64,000 nt of DNA from assembly GCF_902459535.1 (NCBI RefSeq), contig NZ_LR699554.1:1302001-1366000 (forward strand), in the 5' to 3' direction. Positions 8,838-16,370 of this stretch are shown one piece after another. The translations under genes were made by a program, and so were the position numbers. How positions within the stretch are numbered: position 1 is the stretch's first letter; the number at the start of each line of letters is the position of its first letter. The stretch is from Paraburkholderia dioscoreae (GTDB lineage: Bacteria > Pseudomonadota > Gammaproteobacteria > Burkholderiales > Burkholderiaceae). The notes under the pieces were generated by a model. It was not told where the DNA came from. It made no database searches and saw only the letters and a program-made list of their open reading frames with translations.

Positions 8838-8912
8838 TGGCTTGTCTCTCATCCCATGCAAGATTGATGCTGTCCTCTCTGAACCGTGCCTTGTCGTTAT
8901 GGTTATGTCCTC

Positions 8913-10508
8913 TCAGGTCGCTTCGGCCGACGCCGTTGCGCTGCCGTGAGCATGCACAAGTTGCGGCGAGGCCACCGGCGCGCTTGCCGGCTGCGGTGCG
9001 GGCGAATACGCGAGGTAATCGCCCATGCTGAACGTACTGGTGGCCTGGCGGAATTTGTAGGCGAATCCCGGCCACAGCGTGGTGTTCCTGCCGGTTTTCG
9101 GATCGAGATACCAGCTCTTGCAGCCGCCCGTCGACCAGATCGCGCGGCCGAGTTTCTGCTGGATCTGCTCGTTGTAGGCACGCTCGACTTGCGGCCGCAC
9201 TTCGATCGCATCGGCGCGTTCCGCATTCATCGTCTTGAGTGCGCGCAGAATGTATTCGACCTGCGACTCGATCATGAACACCATCGAGTTATGGCCGAGA
9301 CCGGTGTTCGGTCCGACGATCATGAAGAAGTTCGGATAACCAGGCAATGCCGTACCGAGATACGCATGCGCGCCGTCGCGCCACGTATCGACGATATCGA
9401 CGCCGCCGCGCCCGCGCACCACGCCGCGCGGAAACGGGTCGGCCACCTGAAAGCCGGTGCCGAAGATCAGGCAGTCGGCCTGGTGGCGCGCGCCGTCGGC
9501 GGTGACGACCGCGTCTTCCTCGATACGGGCAATGCCGGTGGTCGTCACCGAAACATTCGGGCGCGACAGGGCGGGGAAGTAGTCGTTCGAAATCAGAATG
9601 CGCTTGCAGCCCATCGTATAGTTGGGCGTGAGCTTGGCGCGCAATTGTGGATCGCGCACCTGGCGGCGCAGATGCTTCTCGGCGACTTTCTGTGCCGTCT
9701 TCATCAGCGAAGGATGAATCGCAAAGCCGAATGCGCGCGATTCGAGCATGCAGTAGAGCGCCGAGCGCATGATCTTCTGCGTGACCGGCACGTGCGTGAA
9801 CAGCCATTGTTCGAGCGGCTTCACGCGGCGGTCGGCCTTGGGCATGATCCAAGGCGGCGTGCGCTGGAACAGATCGAGATGCGCGACGCGCGGCGCGATC
9901 TGCGGGACGAACTGGATCGCGCTCGCGCCGGTGCCGATCACGGCGACGCGTTTGCCTGCCAGCGAATAACTGTGATCCCAGTGCTGCGAATGGAACGTTT
10001 TGCCCCTGAAGTTTTCGATGCCGGGAATGGTCGGCATGGCCGCGCGCGACAGGCCGCCCATGCCCGAGATCAGCACGCGCGCCGACCATTGCTGGCCGTT
10101 CGCGAAGCTCAGTTGCCAGCGGTGGCGCGTCTCGTCGTAGATCGCGCTCGCGAGTTCATGGCCGAAACGCAGATGCCGCTGGACGCCGAAGCGCTGCGTG
10201 CAGTCTTCCAGGTAAGCGCGGATTTCCGGCTGGCGCGCGAACATACGGCTCCAGCGCGGATTCGGGGCGAAGGAGAAGGAATAGACGTGCGATTGGACGT
10301 CGCACGCGCAACCGGGGTAGTGGTTGTCGCGCCACGTGCCGCCGACGGAATCGGCCTTTTCGGCGACGATGAAATCGCAGATGCCGGCCTGGCGCAGGCG
10401 GATCGCCATACCGAGGCCGGCAAAGCCGGACCCGATGATGGCGATGTCGGTCTCGACGGGCGCGGACGCGCCGGGCGCCGCGCTGTCGTGGGGCATGCGT
10501 GCGTTCAT
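8913..10508 (-). CDS. Flavin monooxygenase, Baeyer-Villiger type
   Basis: A 531-residue FAD/NADPH monooxygenase. FAD-binding GSGFAG is at 26-31, GGTWRDNHYPGCACD at 56-70, the Baeyer-Villiger fingerprint FxGxxxHxxxW(P/D) as FRGKTFHSQHWD at 167-178, and the NADPH loop GTGASA at 192-197. The ribosome site AAAGGAGAC precedes ATG 10508. Enzymes with this fingerprint insert an oxygen atom next to a ketone to give an ester or lactone. It is the first gene of a minus-strand operon with an SDR, a PF10118 protein and an alpha/beta hydrolase, and is preceded by a palindromic operator. Natural substrate unknown; long-chain or cyclic ketones are plausible from similar operons. Confidence 0.92.
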   Translation of the reverse strand: MNARMPHDSAAPGASAPVETDIAIIGSGFAGLGMAIRLRQAGICDFIVAEKADSVGGTWRDNHYPGCACDVQSHVYSFSFAPNPRWSRMFARQPEIRAYLEDCTQRFGVQRHLRFGHELASAIYDETRHRWQLSFANGQQWSARVLISGMGGLSRAAMPTIPGIENFRGKTFHSQHWDHSYSLAGKRVAVIGTGASAIQFVPQIAPRVAHLDLFQRTPPWIMPKADRRVKPLEQWLFTHVPVTQKIMRSALYCMLESRAFGFAIHPSLMKTAQKVAEKHLRRQVRDPQLRAKLTPNYTMGCKRILISNDYFPALSRPNVSVTTTGIARIEEDAVVTADGARHQADCLIFGTGFQVADPFPRGVVRGRGGVDIVDTWRDGAHAYLGTALPGYPNFFMIVGPNTGLGHNSMVFMIESQVEYILRALKTMNAERADAIEVRPQVERAYNEQIQQKLGRAIWSTGGCKSWYLDPKTGRNTTLWPGFAYKFRQATSTFSMGDYLAYSPAPQPASAPVASPQLVHAHGSATASAEAT

Positions 10509-10539
10509 CCGATCCGTCTCCTTTATTTACTCTATTAAC

Positions 10540-10566
10540 TGTTACATTGTTTGATGTAACAATATA
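10540..10566 (-). promoter_or_regulatory. Palindromic operator and -10 box before the monooxygenase operon
   Basis: A perfect inverted repeat TGTTACAT (10540-10547) and ATGTAACA (10554-10561) with a 6-base spacer lies 31 bases upstream of the monooxygenase start. On the minus strand it abuts TATATT (10566-10561), a good -10 candidate. A regulator bound here would block or control transcription start. The cognate protein is not certain: the MerR gene upstream is a candidate, but TetR proteins also bind sites of this shape. Confidence 0.6.
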
Positions 10567-10633
10567 GGCTGGTAACGGATGACGCAAGGAGGCGGTTAGA
10601 CGCGCCCCTCTAGGCCCGGATGCACGCGGCGAT

Positions 10634-10828
10634 TCACTTGGCGGCCAGCGCCGCCGCGACTTCCCGGTTCTGCCAGACGCTGTCTTTCACGGTGATTTTC
10701 TGCGGGATCAGATTGGCGCCGTAGAACGCGTCCGCGACGATTTGCTGCGAGCGCACGATTTCGTCCGTACTCGCCGCGCGAGCGGTGCGTAACGACTGCA
10801 TAAGTACGAACGCGGGCCGGGACCGCAC
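10634..10828 (-). pseudogene. Remnant of an aliphatic-sulfonate/nitrate-type ABC binding protein
   Basis: An open stretch of 64 codons whose downstream 45 residues (STDEIVRSQQIVADAFYGAN and LIPQKITVKDSVW) resemble the C-terminus of SsuA/TauA-like periplasmic binding proteins. Those proteins are normally above 300 residues with a signal peptide; here the rest is missing and the similarity stops near 10770. It sits in the 326-base gap between the MerR gene and the monooxygenase gene. No permease or ATPase gene is nearby. This looks like what is left after deletion of a transporter gene, with the MerR gene and its current neighbours now joined. Identification rests on a short segment. Confidence 0.5.
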
Positions 10829-10834
10829 GCAGAG

Positions 10835-11692
10835 TTACTTTTTCGTTTTGTCTTTCTTCTTCGAGGCGGTCGTGCTTTCGGCGGGATGCCCGAGTTTCTT
10901 TGCCATGATGGCTGCGACGCGGTCGCCGAGATAATCGCCGGACGCTTCTTCGAGAGCGCGGTTCATTTCGCTTTCCACCAGCACCATTGCCAGTGGCCGT
11001 ACGCGCCAGATGGCGTCGACCAGAGCGGGCACATCGGCGGGCGGCGGCAGTGCGTCGGCGTCGTAGCGGTCCAGTTGGCGCACCACCAGATCGACCAGTG
11101 CTTTGGCAACCGCGTTGAAATGCGGCCTCGCGATGCCCACGGCGTCGAGCAGGTCGGCAAGCGGAATGCCTTCCTTCGCCATTGTGGCGCCGGCGGCCAG
11201 CGCGGTCGGGCTGCCTGATACGAAGGAAAGACCGTGACGTTCCAGCAGGCCGAGATCGACCGCTTTGCCGAGCGCGCTCGGCGAGGCTTTGTCGCCGAAC
11301 ATTTGCAGCAGTTCGATCAGCGAGTATTTTTTCGGCCGCTCGCGCGACCAGCGGCCGCCGATCGCCGTTTCCAGACCGAGGATGGAGCGCAGATCGTGGC
11401 CTTCGTCGACGGCCATGATCAGATCCTGGATGTTGGCGAGCGTATAGCCGCGAGCGAGCAGATGGTTGATCAGCTTCAGACGCGATGCGTGCGTGTCGTC
11501 GTACACGCCGACGCGGCCGCGCTTTTCCGGCGGTGCGAGCAGTCCCCGGTCCTGGTAGGCGCGCACGTTGCGCACGGTGGTGTCGGTGACGCGCGCGAGT
11601 TCGTCGACGGTGTATTCGTTGCGCGGCGTGATGCTGGCCGGGTCGCCGGAGTCGGCGGGCAGCGGTGGGACAGGAGGCGGCGTGTTGGGCAT
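10835..11692 (-). CDS. MerR-family transcriptional regulator
   Basis: A 285-residue regulator. Residues 26-95 form a MerR DNA-binding domain (YTVDELARVTDTTVRNVRAY, then the wing with RGRVGVYDD and a second helix pair with ARGYTLANIQDL). The remaining 190 residues form an effector domain not recognised by motif; the C-terminus is lysine-rich (KKKDKTKK). Length is above that of simple MerR proteins (about 130-150). It lies upstream of, and on the same strand as, the monooxygenase operon and may control it, but a gene remnant separates them. The proline-rich first 20 residues have no ribosome site ahead of ATG 11692, so the true start could lie further in. Confidence 0.85.
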   Translation of the reverse strand: MPNTPPPVPPLPADSGDPASITPRNEYTVDELARVTDTTVRNVRAYQDRGLLAPPEKRGRVGVYDDTHASRLKLINHLLARGYTLANIQDLIMAVDEGHDLRSILGLETAIGGRWSRERPKKYSLIELLQMFGDKASPSALGKAVDLGLLERHGLSFVSGSPTALAAGATMAKEGIPLADLLDAVGIARPHFNAVAKALVDLVVRQLDRYDADALPPPADVPALVDAIWRVRPLAMVLVESEMNRALEEASGDYLGDRVAAIMAKKLGHPAESTTASKKKDKTKK

Positions 11693-11892
11693 GCCGGGAT
11701 TTTACCGCGACGGCGCGCGCGCCTGCCAGCGCGCTCGCCGCATGCAGGCGGATGTTCGGAATTCTCGCGGGGATTCGCTTGTGTTTCCGGTTCCGCCTTT
11801 GGGCTATCCGGCAGAGTTAGCGTTTCTATGGGTGCCGAATATTTGGCCGTGGCAGACGTGGTGGTTCGGGCGCTTGAGGTGCTTCAGGCACT

Positions 11893-12486
11893 TCAGGCAC
11901 GTCCGGGCGCAACGTCGTCCGGCGGGGTCGAGTCACCTTTGCCGAGCGTGCGCTGCATCAACGTCGTATCGAGCCAGCGGCCGTGTTTGAAGCCTACGGC
12001 CTTCAACGTGCCCGTCAATTCAAAACCCAACTGCGTATGCAGCGACAGCGAGCCGCCGCTGCCGCCGTCCGCGATCACGGCGACCATCTGGCGCCACGGT
12101 CCGGTTTCGCAGCGCTCGATCAGCGCCTGAAGCAATACGCGCCCCAGGCCTCGCCCGCGATAGGCATCGTTCACATAGATCGAATCTTCGATGGTGTTGC
12201 GATACGCGGCGCGCGGCCGGTAAGGCGTCGCGTAGCAATAGCCGGCGACTTCGCCATCGATCTGCGCCACCATGTACGGCAACCCGTAGCTGCGCACCGA
12301 CGCGAGCCGCGTGCGCAGGTCGTCGACGGAAGGCGGAATTTCCTCGAACGACGCGACGCCGGTCAGTACATGGTGCGCGTAGATTGCCTGAATCGCGGGA
12401 AGATCGGCTTCGGTGGCGTCGCGGATCAGCGGGGCGGCGGCATTCGCCGAGTCCGGGGCGGAGGGCGCGGGGCGGGTGGTGCTCAT
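11893..12486 (-). CDS. GNAT N-acetyltransferase, phosphinothricin/methionine-sulfone type
   Basis: A 197-residue GCN5-related acetyltransferase. Start ATG 12486 is preceded by AGGAA 6 bases upstream; a longer frame to 12636 has no start signal. The domain runs from IRDATEADLPAIQAIYAHHV (residue 20 on) through the acetyl-CoA loop YRGRGLGRVLLQALI to LGFELTGTLKAVGFKHGRW. That C-terminal motif and the GVASFEEIPPS segment are typical of the PAT/MnaT group, which acetylates phosphinothricin, methionine sulfone or sulfoximine. It stands alone, so its role, perhaps detoxification of amino-acid analogues, is inferred from family only. Confidence 0.9.
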   Translation of the reverse strand: MSTTRPAPSAPDSANAAAPLIRDATEADLPAIQAIYAHHVLTGVASFEEIPPSVDDLRTRLASVRSYGLPYMVAQIDGEVAGYCYATPYRPRAAYRNTIEDSIYVNDAYRGRGLGRVLLQALIERCETGPWRQMVAVIADGGSGGSLSLHTQLGFELTGTLKAVGFKHGRWLDTTLMQRTLGKGDSTPPDDVAPGRA

Positions 12487-12647
12487 ACGTGTTCCTGTCG
12501 TGGCGATAAGTCTGCGGATACGTTTTACTATGCCCGCCGTGCGCGCGAATTTGAAGCGAGTCAAAAATCGCTGCGACGTATGGCCGATATCAGCGCACGT
12601 ACAGGCCGATCGCATCGCGCGCGCACGCACGCTCAACGTTGCGACAC

Positions 12648-12929
12648 TCAGTTATGCGAGTACGTGTCCGGCTGTGTCACATGTGCGCGATGATGCCGGC
12701 GATGCTTCGCCTTATGTTTCGAGCTGGTTTTCGACGGCGGTGCGTGCTGTTCGGCAGGCGGCTCAGCGGCCGGCTCCTGAGCCTGCGCGTGCGGCGCGGG
12801 CGCGGGCCGCGTATTACCGGACGGCAGCGCGCTCTGGCCTTCTCCGAAACGGAACGTTTGCGACGTCTGGGCGTACGCGCCGACTGCCACGGTCAAGGCG
12901 GCGACCGCGAGGCAAATTGAAAACTTCAT
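12648..12929 (-). CDS. Small secreted His/Lys-rich protein, function unknown
   Basis: A 93-residue protein with a very strong ribosome site (AAGGAGG, 5 bases before ATG 12929). Residues 1-20 are a clear signal peptide (MKFSICLAVAALTVAVGAYA, then Q). The mature part is low in complexity, with a Pro/Ala stretch followed by a basic KHKAKHRRHHRAH run near residue 72. No cysteine and no known domain are present. The His/Lys cluster could bind metal or nucleic acid or polyanions, but nothing establishes this. It may be co-transcribed behind ddpX, 55 bases away. Confidence 0.7.
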   Translation of the reverse strand: MKFSICLAVAALTVAVGAYAQTSQTFRFGEGQSALPSGNTRPAPAPHAQAQEPAAEPPAEQHAPPSKTSSKHKAKHRRHHRAHVTQPDTYSHN

Positions 12930-12984
12930 GGATCCTCCTTCTGAACGAACCGGTGAGGATACCTGTTTCCTGTCAGCGGATCGA

Positions 12985-13548
12985 TCACATCAGCCGGAGC
13001 GGCCCGCTTGCATTGTTGTCGATAAGCGGCAATGCGCGCGAACCGGGCAACTCGTAGTGCCACCATTCGCTTTTGATGTGCGTGAAGCCCGCGCCATGCA
13101 TCACGCCGAGCAACAGCATGCGATTGCGCTGCACATCTGCTTGCAGACCGGGGTGAAAGTGCTCCGATTCGATCGTCATGGCGTCGAAGCCGGTGCCCAT
13201 GTCGAGTTCCTCGCCTTGCGCGTCGAGCAGTGTCAGGTCGAGCGCTGTTCCACGGCTATGATTCGAGCCGCGTTTCAGATCCGCCACGTAAGTCGGGTCG
13301 GGCAGAAAATCCCACAACACCTGCTGCGCTTGCGGCGGCCGGTACGCGTCGAAAATGCGCAGCGTCGTGCCGATCTGACGTGCCAGTTCCACTGCGCGGC
13401 GCAACGCCGCCTCCGCCGGTTCGAGCAGGAGGCAATGCGCGGCCCGGTAGATTGGTTTGCCGGTGAGATTGCGCGCCGTGGCGTAGACGAGGTCGATGTC
13501 CACGCCGTGCGTGGCGTGTGTGATTTCGATGAGTCGATGGTCGGTCAT
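12985..13548 (-). CDS. ddpX: D-alanyl-D-alanine dipeptidase (VanX/DdpX family)
   Basis: A 187-residue zinc dipeptidase of family M15D. The zinc and catalytic residues are in place: SNHSRGTALD (95-104) with His97 and Asp104, and SEWWH (160-164) with Glu161 as base and His164. DAYRP at 67-71 supplies the transition-state arginine. There is no signal peptide, so it acts in the cytoplasm, splitting D-Ala-D-Ala released from peptidoglycan. It lies 33 bases after an RpiR-type regulator gene on the same strand, so the two probably form an operon. There are no vanA/vanH or Ddp transporter genes here, so a resistance role is not indicated; cell-wall recycling or use of D-Ala as nutrient is more likely. 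Confidence 0.93.
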   Translation of the reverse strand: MTDHRLIEITHATHGVDIDLVYATARNLTGKPIYRAAHCLLLEPAEAALRRAVELARQIGTTLRIFDAYRPPQAQQVLWDFLPDPTYVADLKRGSNHSRGTALDLTLLDAQGEELDMGTGFDAMTIESEHFHPGLQADVQRNRMLLLGVMHGAGFTHIKSEWWHYELPGSRALPLIDNNASGPLRLM

Positions 13549-13581
13549 GTGACGAAGAGGGAACGAAGGGAGAGGAGCGCG

Positions 13582-14478
13582 TCAGAGGTCGTCGAACTGA
13601 TCGAATTCGCTTTGAAGTTCACGGTTGCGCGCCGCGCGTTCATCGAGATTCGGCCCGAGCTTTTCGACGATCGCCGAAATCAGCAGATTGAAGAGACAGG
13701 TAAGCGGCGCGAGCGAATCCCAGAACTGGCCGACGTCGGTCTTGACCTGTAGCAGATCGCCGTCGAATTCGCGCGCCCACGGACAATAAATGTCGGTGAT
13801 GAGCGCAAAGGGCAGGCCGCGGCGCGTGGCGGCCTCGCAATAGCGGCGTGCGACCTTCGAATACGCACGAGTGTCGGTGACGATCAGATACGGCGATTCG
13901 AATCCCGAGTTCAGCGAATCGACATACGAGCCCGACATGCCGTCCGAATAGAACACGCGCGGGCGGATATATTCGAGGTAGCTATAGAACGCGTTGCTGA
14001 TGCCGCGCGTGGACTGAATGCCGAGAATGTAGACGGCATCCGCGCTGGAGATGCGCTCGGCCACGCGCGCGAACACCGGCGATTGCGCGAGCTGATAGAC
14101 GTGCTGGATCGCACCGAGCTCGAGTTCGAGCGAATGGGCGAGCGCGGGGCGGGGCGCGGCGGGCGAAGCTGCATCCGGCGCGGCTTCGTCGTGTTGGCCG
14201 GCGGTGCGGCGGAACGCGTCGAGGCGGTCGGTGATCAGCCACGGACGCTCCTGCGTGCCGCGCAGTTCGCGCTTCAGGTCGTCGAGATTCTGATAGCCGA
14301 TGCTGCGCAGGAACCGGCCGACCGAAATGCCGCTCGTGCCGGCTTGCTGCGCGATCTGATCGGCGGTTTCGAGGCCGAGCCGGTCGAGGTTGGCCAGCAT
14401 ATAGCTGGCGACGCGCTTGGAGGTGGGCGTGAGTTCGGCAAAGCGGGCTTCGACGGTTTGAGCAAAAGCGGTCGGCAT
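13582..14478 (-). CDS. RpiR/MurR-family regulator (HTH_6 + SIS)
   Basis: A 298-residue regulator. Residues 1-75 are an HTH_6 domain (LTPTSKRVASYMLANLDR, then QAGTSGISVGRFLRSIGYQN). A linker with Ala/Pro runs to about 110, and a SIS sugar-phosphate-binding domain fills 130-280 (VYILGIQSTRGISNAFYSYL). SIS domains of this family sense phosphosugars such as MurNAc-6-phosphate. The downstream gene encodes a D-Ala-D-Ala dipeptidase, which fits control by a wall-derived signal; the ligand is inferred. Confidence 0.9.
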   Translation of the reverse strand: MPTAFAQTVEARFAELTPTSKRVASYMLANLDRLGLETADQIAQQAGTSGISVGRFLRSIGYQNLDDLKRELRGTQERPWLITDRLDAFRRTAGQHDEAAPDAASPAAPRPALAHSLELELGAIQHVYQLAQSPVFARVAERISSADAVYILGIQSTRGISNAFYSYLEYIRPRVFYSDGMSGSYVDSLNSGFESPYLIVTDTRAYSKVARRYCEAATRRGLPFALITDIYCPWAREFDGDLLQVKTDVGQFWDSLAPLTCLFNLLISAIVEKLGPNLDERAARNRELQSEFDQFDDL

Positions 14479-14581
14479 CGTAGTCGCGGGGCGGGCAGTG
14501 GTTAGTCGATCATCGGGATGATGACATATTCAACCGGCCGCCCATGCCGCGAGCGTGTGAAAAATGGCCGAAGCGCGCGCG

Positions 14582-15469
14582 TCAGGCAGCCGGCCGTGCC
14601 GGCGTCACCCGGGAAAAGCGCCGCGCGCCGGCCACGCAGGCCACGACTACCACGGTGACGAGGATCATCGCGGGCGGCACCTGTTCGTGCAGGAGCAGCC
14701 CCGCGAGCAGCAGGCCGAAGAACGGCTGCAGCAACTGCAACTGCCCGACGCCCGCAATGCCGCCCAACGCAAGGCCGCGATACCAGAACACGAAACCGAT
14801 CAGCATGCTGAAGAGCGACACATAGGCGAGGCCCCAGAGCGCCGCGTGACTGACACCGTCGAACGATGCGGGCCGTGCCCATACTGCGAGCGGAAGCATG
14901 AGCGGCAGCGACAGCACGAGCGCCCACGAAATTACCTGCCAGCCGCCGAGGTGGCGCGACAGGCGCGCGCCTTCGGCATACCCCAGCCCGCATGCGACGA
15001 TGGCGGCCAGCATCAGAGCGTCGCCAACGGGCGATGCGTCGAGCCCGTGACGCAAGGCGAAAGCCACCACGGCGCCGCTGCCGAGCGCCGAGAACAGCCA
15101 GAACGCCGGTTGCGGACGCTCGCCGCCGCGCAGCACGCCGAAGATCGCCGTGGCGAGCGGCAGGAGACCGACGAACACCACGGCGTGCGCCGAGCTCACG
15201 TGCCGCAGCGCCAGCGCCGTCAGGAGCGGAAACCCGACCACCACGCCGAGTGCGACCACGACGAGCGGAATCAGATCGCGGCGCGCGGGGCGCGCCTGGC
15301 GAAACACGAGCAGCAGCAACAGGCCGAGCGTGCCGGCGATAGTCGCGCGGGCCACCGTCAGGAATAGCGGGTCGAGGCCTGCCACGGCAATACGCGTGGC
15401 CGGCAGCGAGCCGCTGAAAATCAACACGCCTATGAGGCCGCTCAGCCAGCCGTTGGTTGTTTTGTCCAT
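14582..15469 (-). CDS. EamA-family permease (drug/metabolite transporter)
   Basis: A 295-residue inner-membrane protein with ten hydrophobic segments arranged as two EamA repeats of about 140 residues. The start at ATG 15469 (MDKTTNGW) is preferred over an upstream alternative start at 15508, which adds a polar stretch not seen in the family. The first repeat contains FSGSLPATRIAV and ARATIAGTLGLLLL, the second GYAEGARLSRHLGGWQVISW and LLQPFFGLLLAGLLLHEQV. Members of this branch export amino acids, metabolites or drugs; the substrate is not predictable. It stands alone. Confidence 0.92.
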   Translation of the reverse strand: MDKTTNGWLSGLIGVLIFSGSLPATRIAVAGLDPLFLTVARATIAGTLGLLLLLVFRQARPARRDLIPLVVVALGVVVGFPLLTALALRHVSSAHAVVFVGLLPLATAIFGVLRGGERPQPAFWLFSALGSGAVVAFALRHGLDASPVGDALMLAAIVACGLGYAEGARLSRHLGGWQVISWALVLSLPLMLPLAVWARPASFDGVSHAALWGLAYVSLFSMLIGFVFWYRGLALGGIAGVGQLQLLQPFFGLLLAGLLLHEQVPPAMILVTVVVVACVAGARRFSRVTPARPAA

Positions 15470-15797
15470 GCGCAGAGTCCATGCGTGAGGAGAGAGAACG
15501 CATAGCATCGGCTATCCGGCCGTGGACAGTAAGGTACGGATCGGTGCAAACCGTCCAAACTGTATCGAGGAATGGAGCGGTACAGCGCGTTGCGCGGCTG
15601 CCCATTTTCGCTGCGGATCACAACGCATCGTGCATATCAGTCAGCGGTTCCGGGCAACGGAACGCCAATCACGGACAGCCGCGCGACACCACCGTGGCGA
15701 CTGGCACGGCAGCATCGCCTTCGGGCTGCGTCATGAACGTCTATCATGAACTGATGGGTTCACGGGATTGGGTCAAGCACGTGATGAGGAGACGAAC
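15470..15797. other. Divergent intergenic region, no feature identified
   Basis: This 328-base stretch separates the EamA permease gene (minus) from the small membrane protein gene (plus), so both promoters should lie here. No convincing -35/-10 pair, long palindrome or small gene could be fixed. The paired elements ACTGTATC (15558) and GGTACAGC (15578) are loosely symmetric but weak. Confidence 0.3.
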
Positions 15798-16325
15798 ATG
15801 AGCAATCTGACCGCCAGGATCAAGCATGAATTCATGGAGATGATTCCGCCGACCCTCTACTTCCTCGTCATTCTCCACATTGTCGCGATCATGCGCGCGC
15901 TGATTTCGCGCGGCTATGACGTCACGTTGCCGACCTCGGTCTCCGTGACTATCGCCGCGCTGATTCTCGGTAAATCGGTGCTGATCGCCAACCTGCTGCC
16001 GTTCATCAACCGCTTTCCCGAGAAACCGCTGATCTGGAATATCGGCTGGAAGACGGCGATCTATACCCTGGTGGCTCTGGTCGTGCACTACCTCGAGCAT
16101 CTTTACGAATACTGGAAGGAGGCGCCGAGCCTCGCCGCCGCCAACCGCACGCTGCTCGCCAATCTCAACTGGCCGCATTTCTGGGCTATCCAGATTCTGC
16201 TGGTGACGCTGATCGCGATCTATTGCGTGGTTGCCGAACTGGTTCGCGTGATCGGCCGCGACAAATTCATGGCGATGTTCTTCGGTCCAATCCCGCCGAA
16301 GCCGACGGGTCACGTTGCCGGATAG
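15798..16325 (+). CDS. Small multi-pass membrane protein, function unknown
   Basis: A 175-residue protein with four hydrophobic segments, around residues 18-40, 47-70, 78-100 and 128-155. The start at ATG 15798 follows AGGAGACGAAC, an excellent ribosome site, ruling out the in-frame TTG at 15768. The sequence (NLTARIKHEFMEMIPPTLYF at the N-terminus) resembles uncharacterised betaproteobacterial membrane proteins; no named domain is recognised. A GC-rich 8-bp hairpin (16335-16358) separates it from the convergent TAXI gene and may serve as a shared end. Confidence 0.8.
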   Translation: MSNLTARIKHEFMEMIPPTLYFLVILHIVAIMRALISRGYDVTLPTSVSVTIAALILGKSVLIANLLPFINRFPEKPLIWNIGWKTAIYTLVALVVHYLEHLYEYWKEAPSLAAANRTLLANLNWPHFWAIQILLVTLIAIYCVVAELVRVIGRDKFMAMFFGPIPPKPTGHVAG

Positions 16326-16370
16326 TTCAGTCGCCGCCCGTCGCGCGCGGGACGGGCGCCTGGCCGCCAC

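Noticed and set aside
8886..10538. A 550-codon plus-strand frame opposite the monooxygenase gene
   Set aside because: Composition is Arg/Ala/His-rich without domains; the opposite strand encodes a full flavin monooxygenase.
12985..13548. Vancomycin-resistance gene vanX
   Set aside because: No vanH, vanA or two-component genes are near, and chromosomal DdpX-type enzymes with RpiR partners are common in Gram-negatives.
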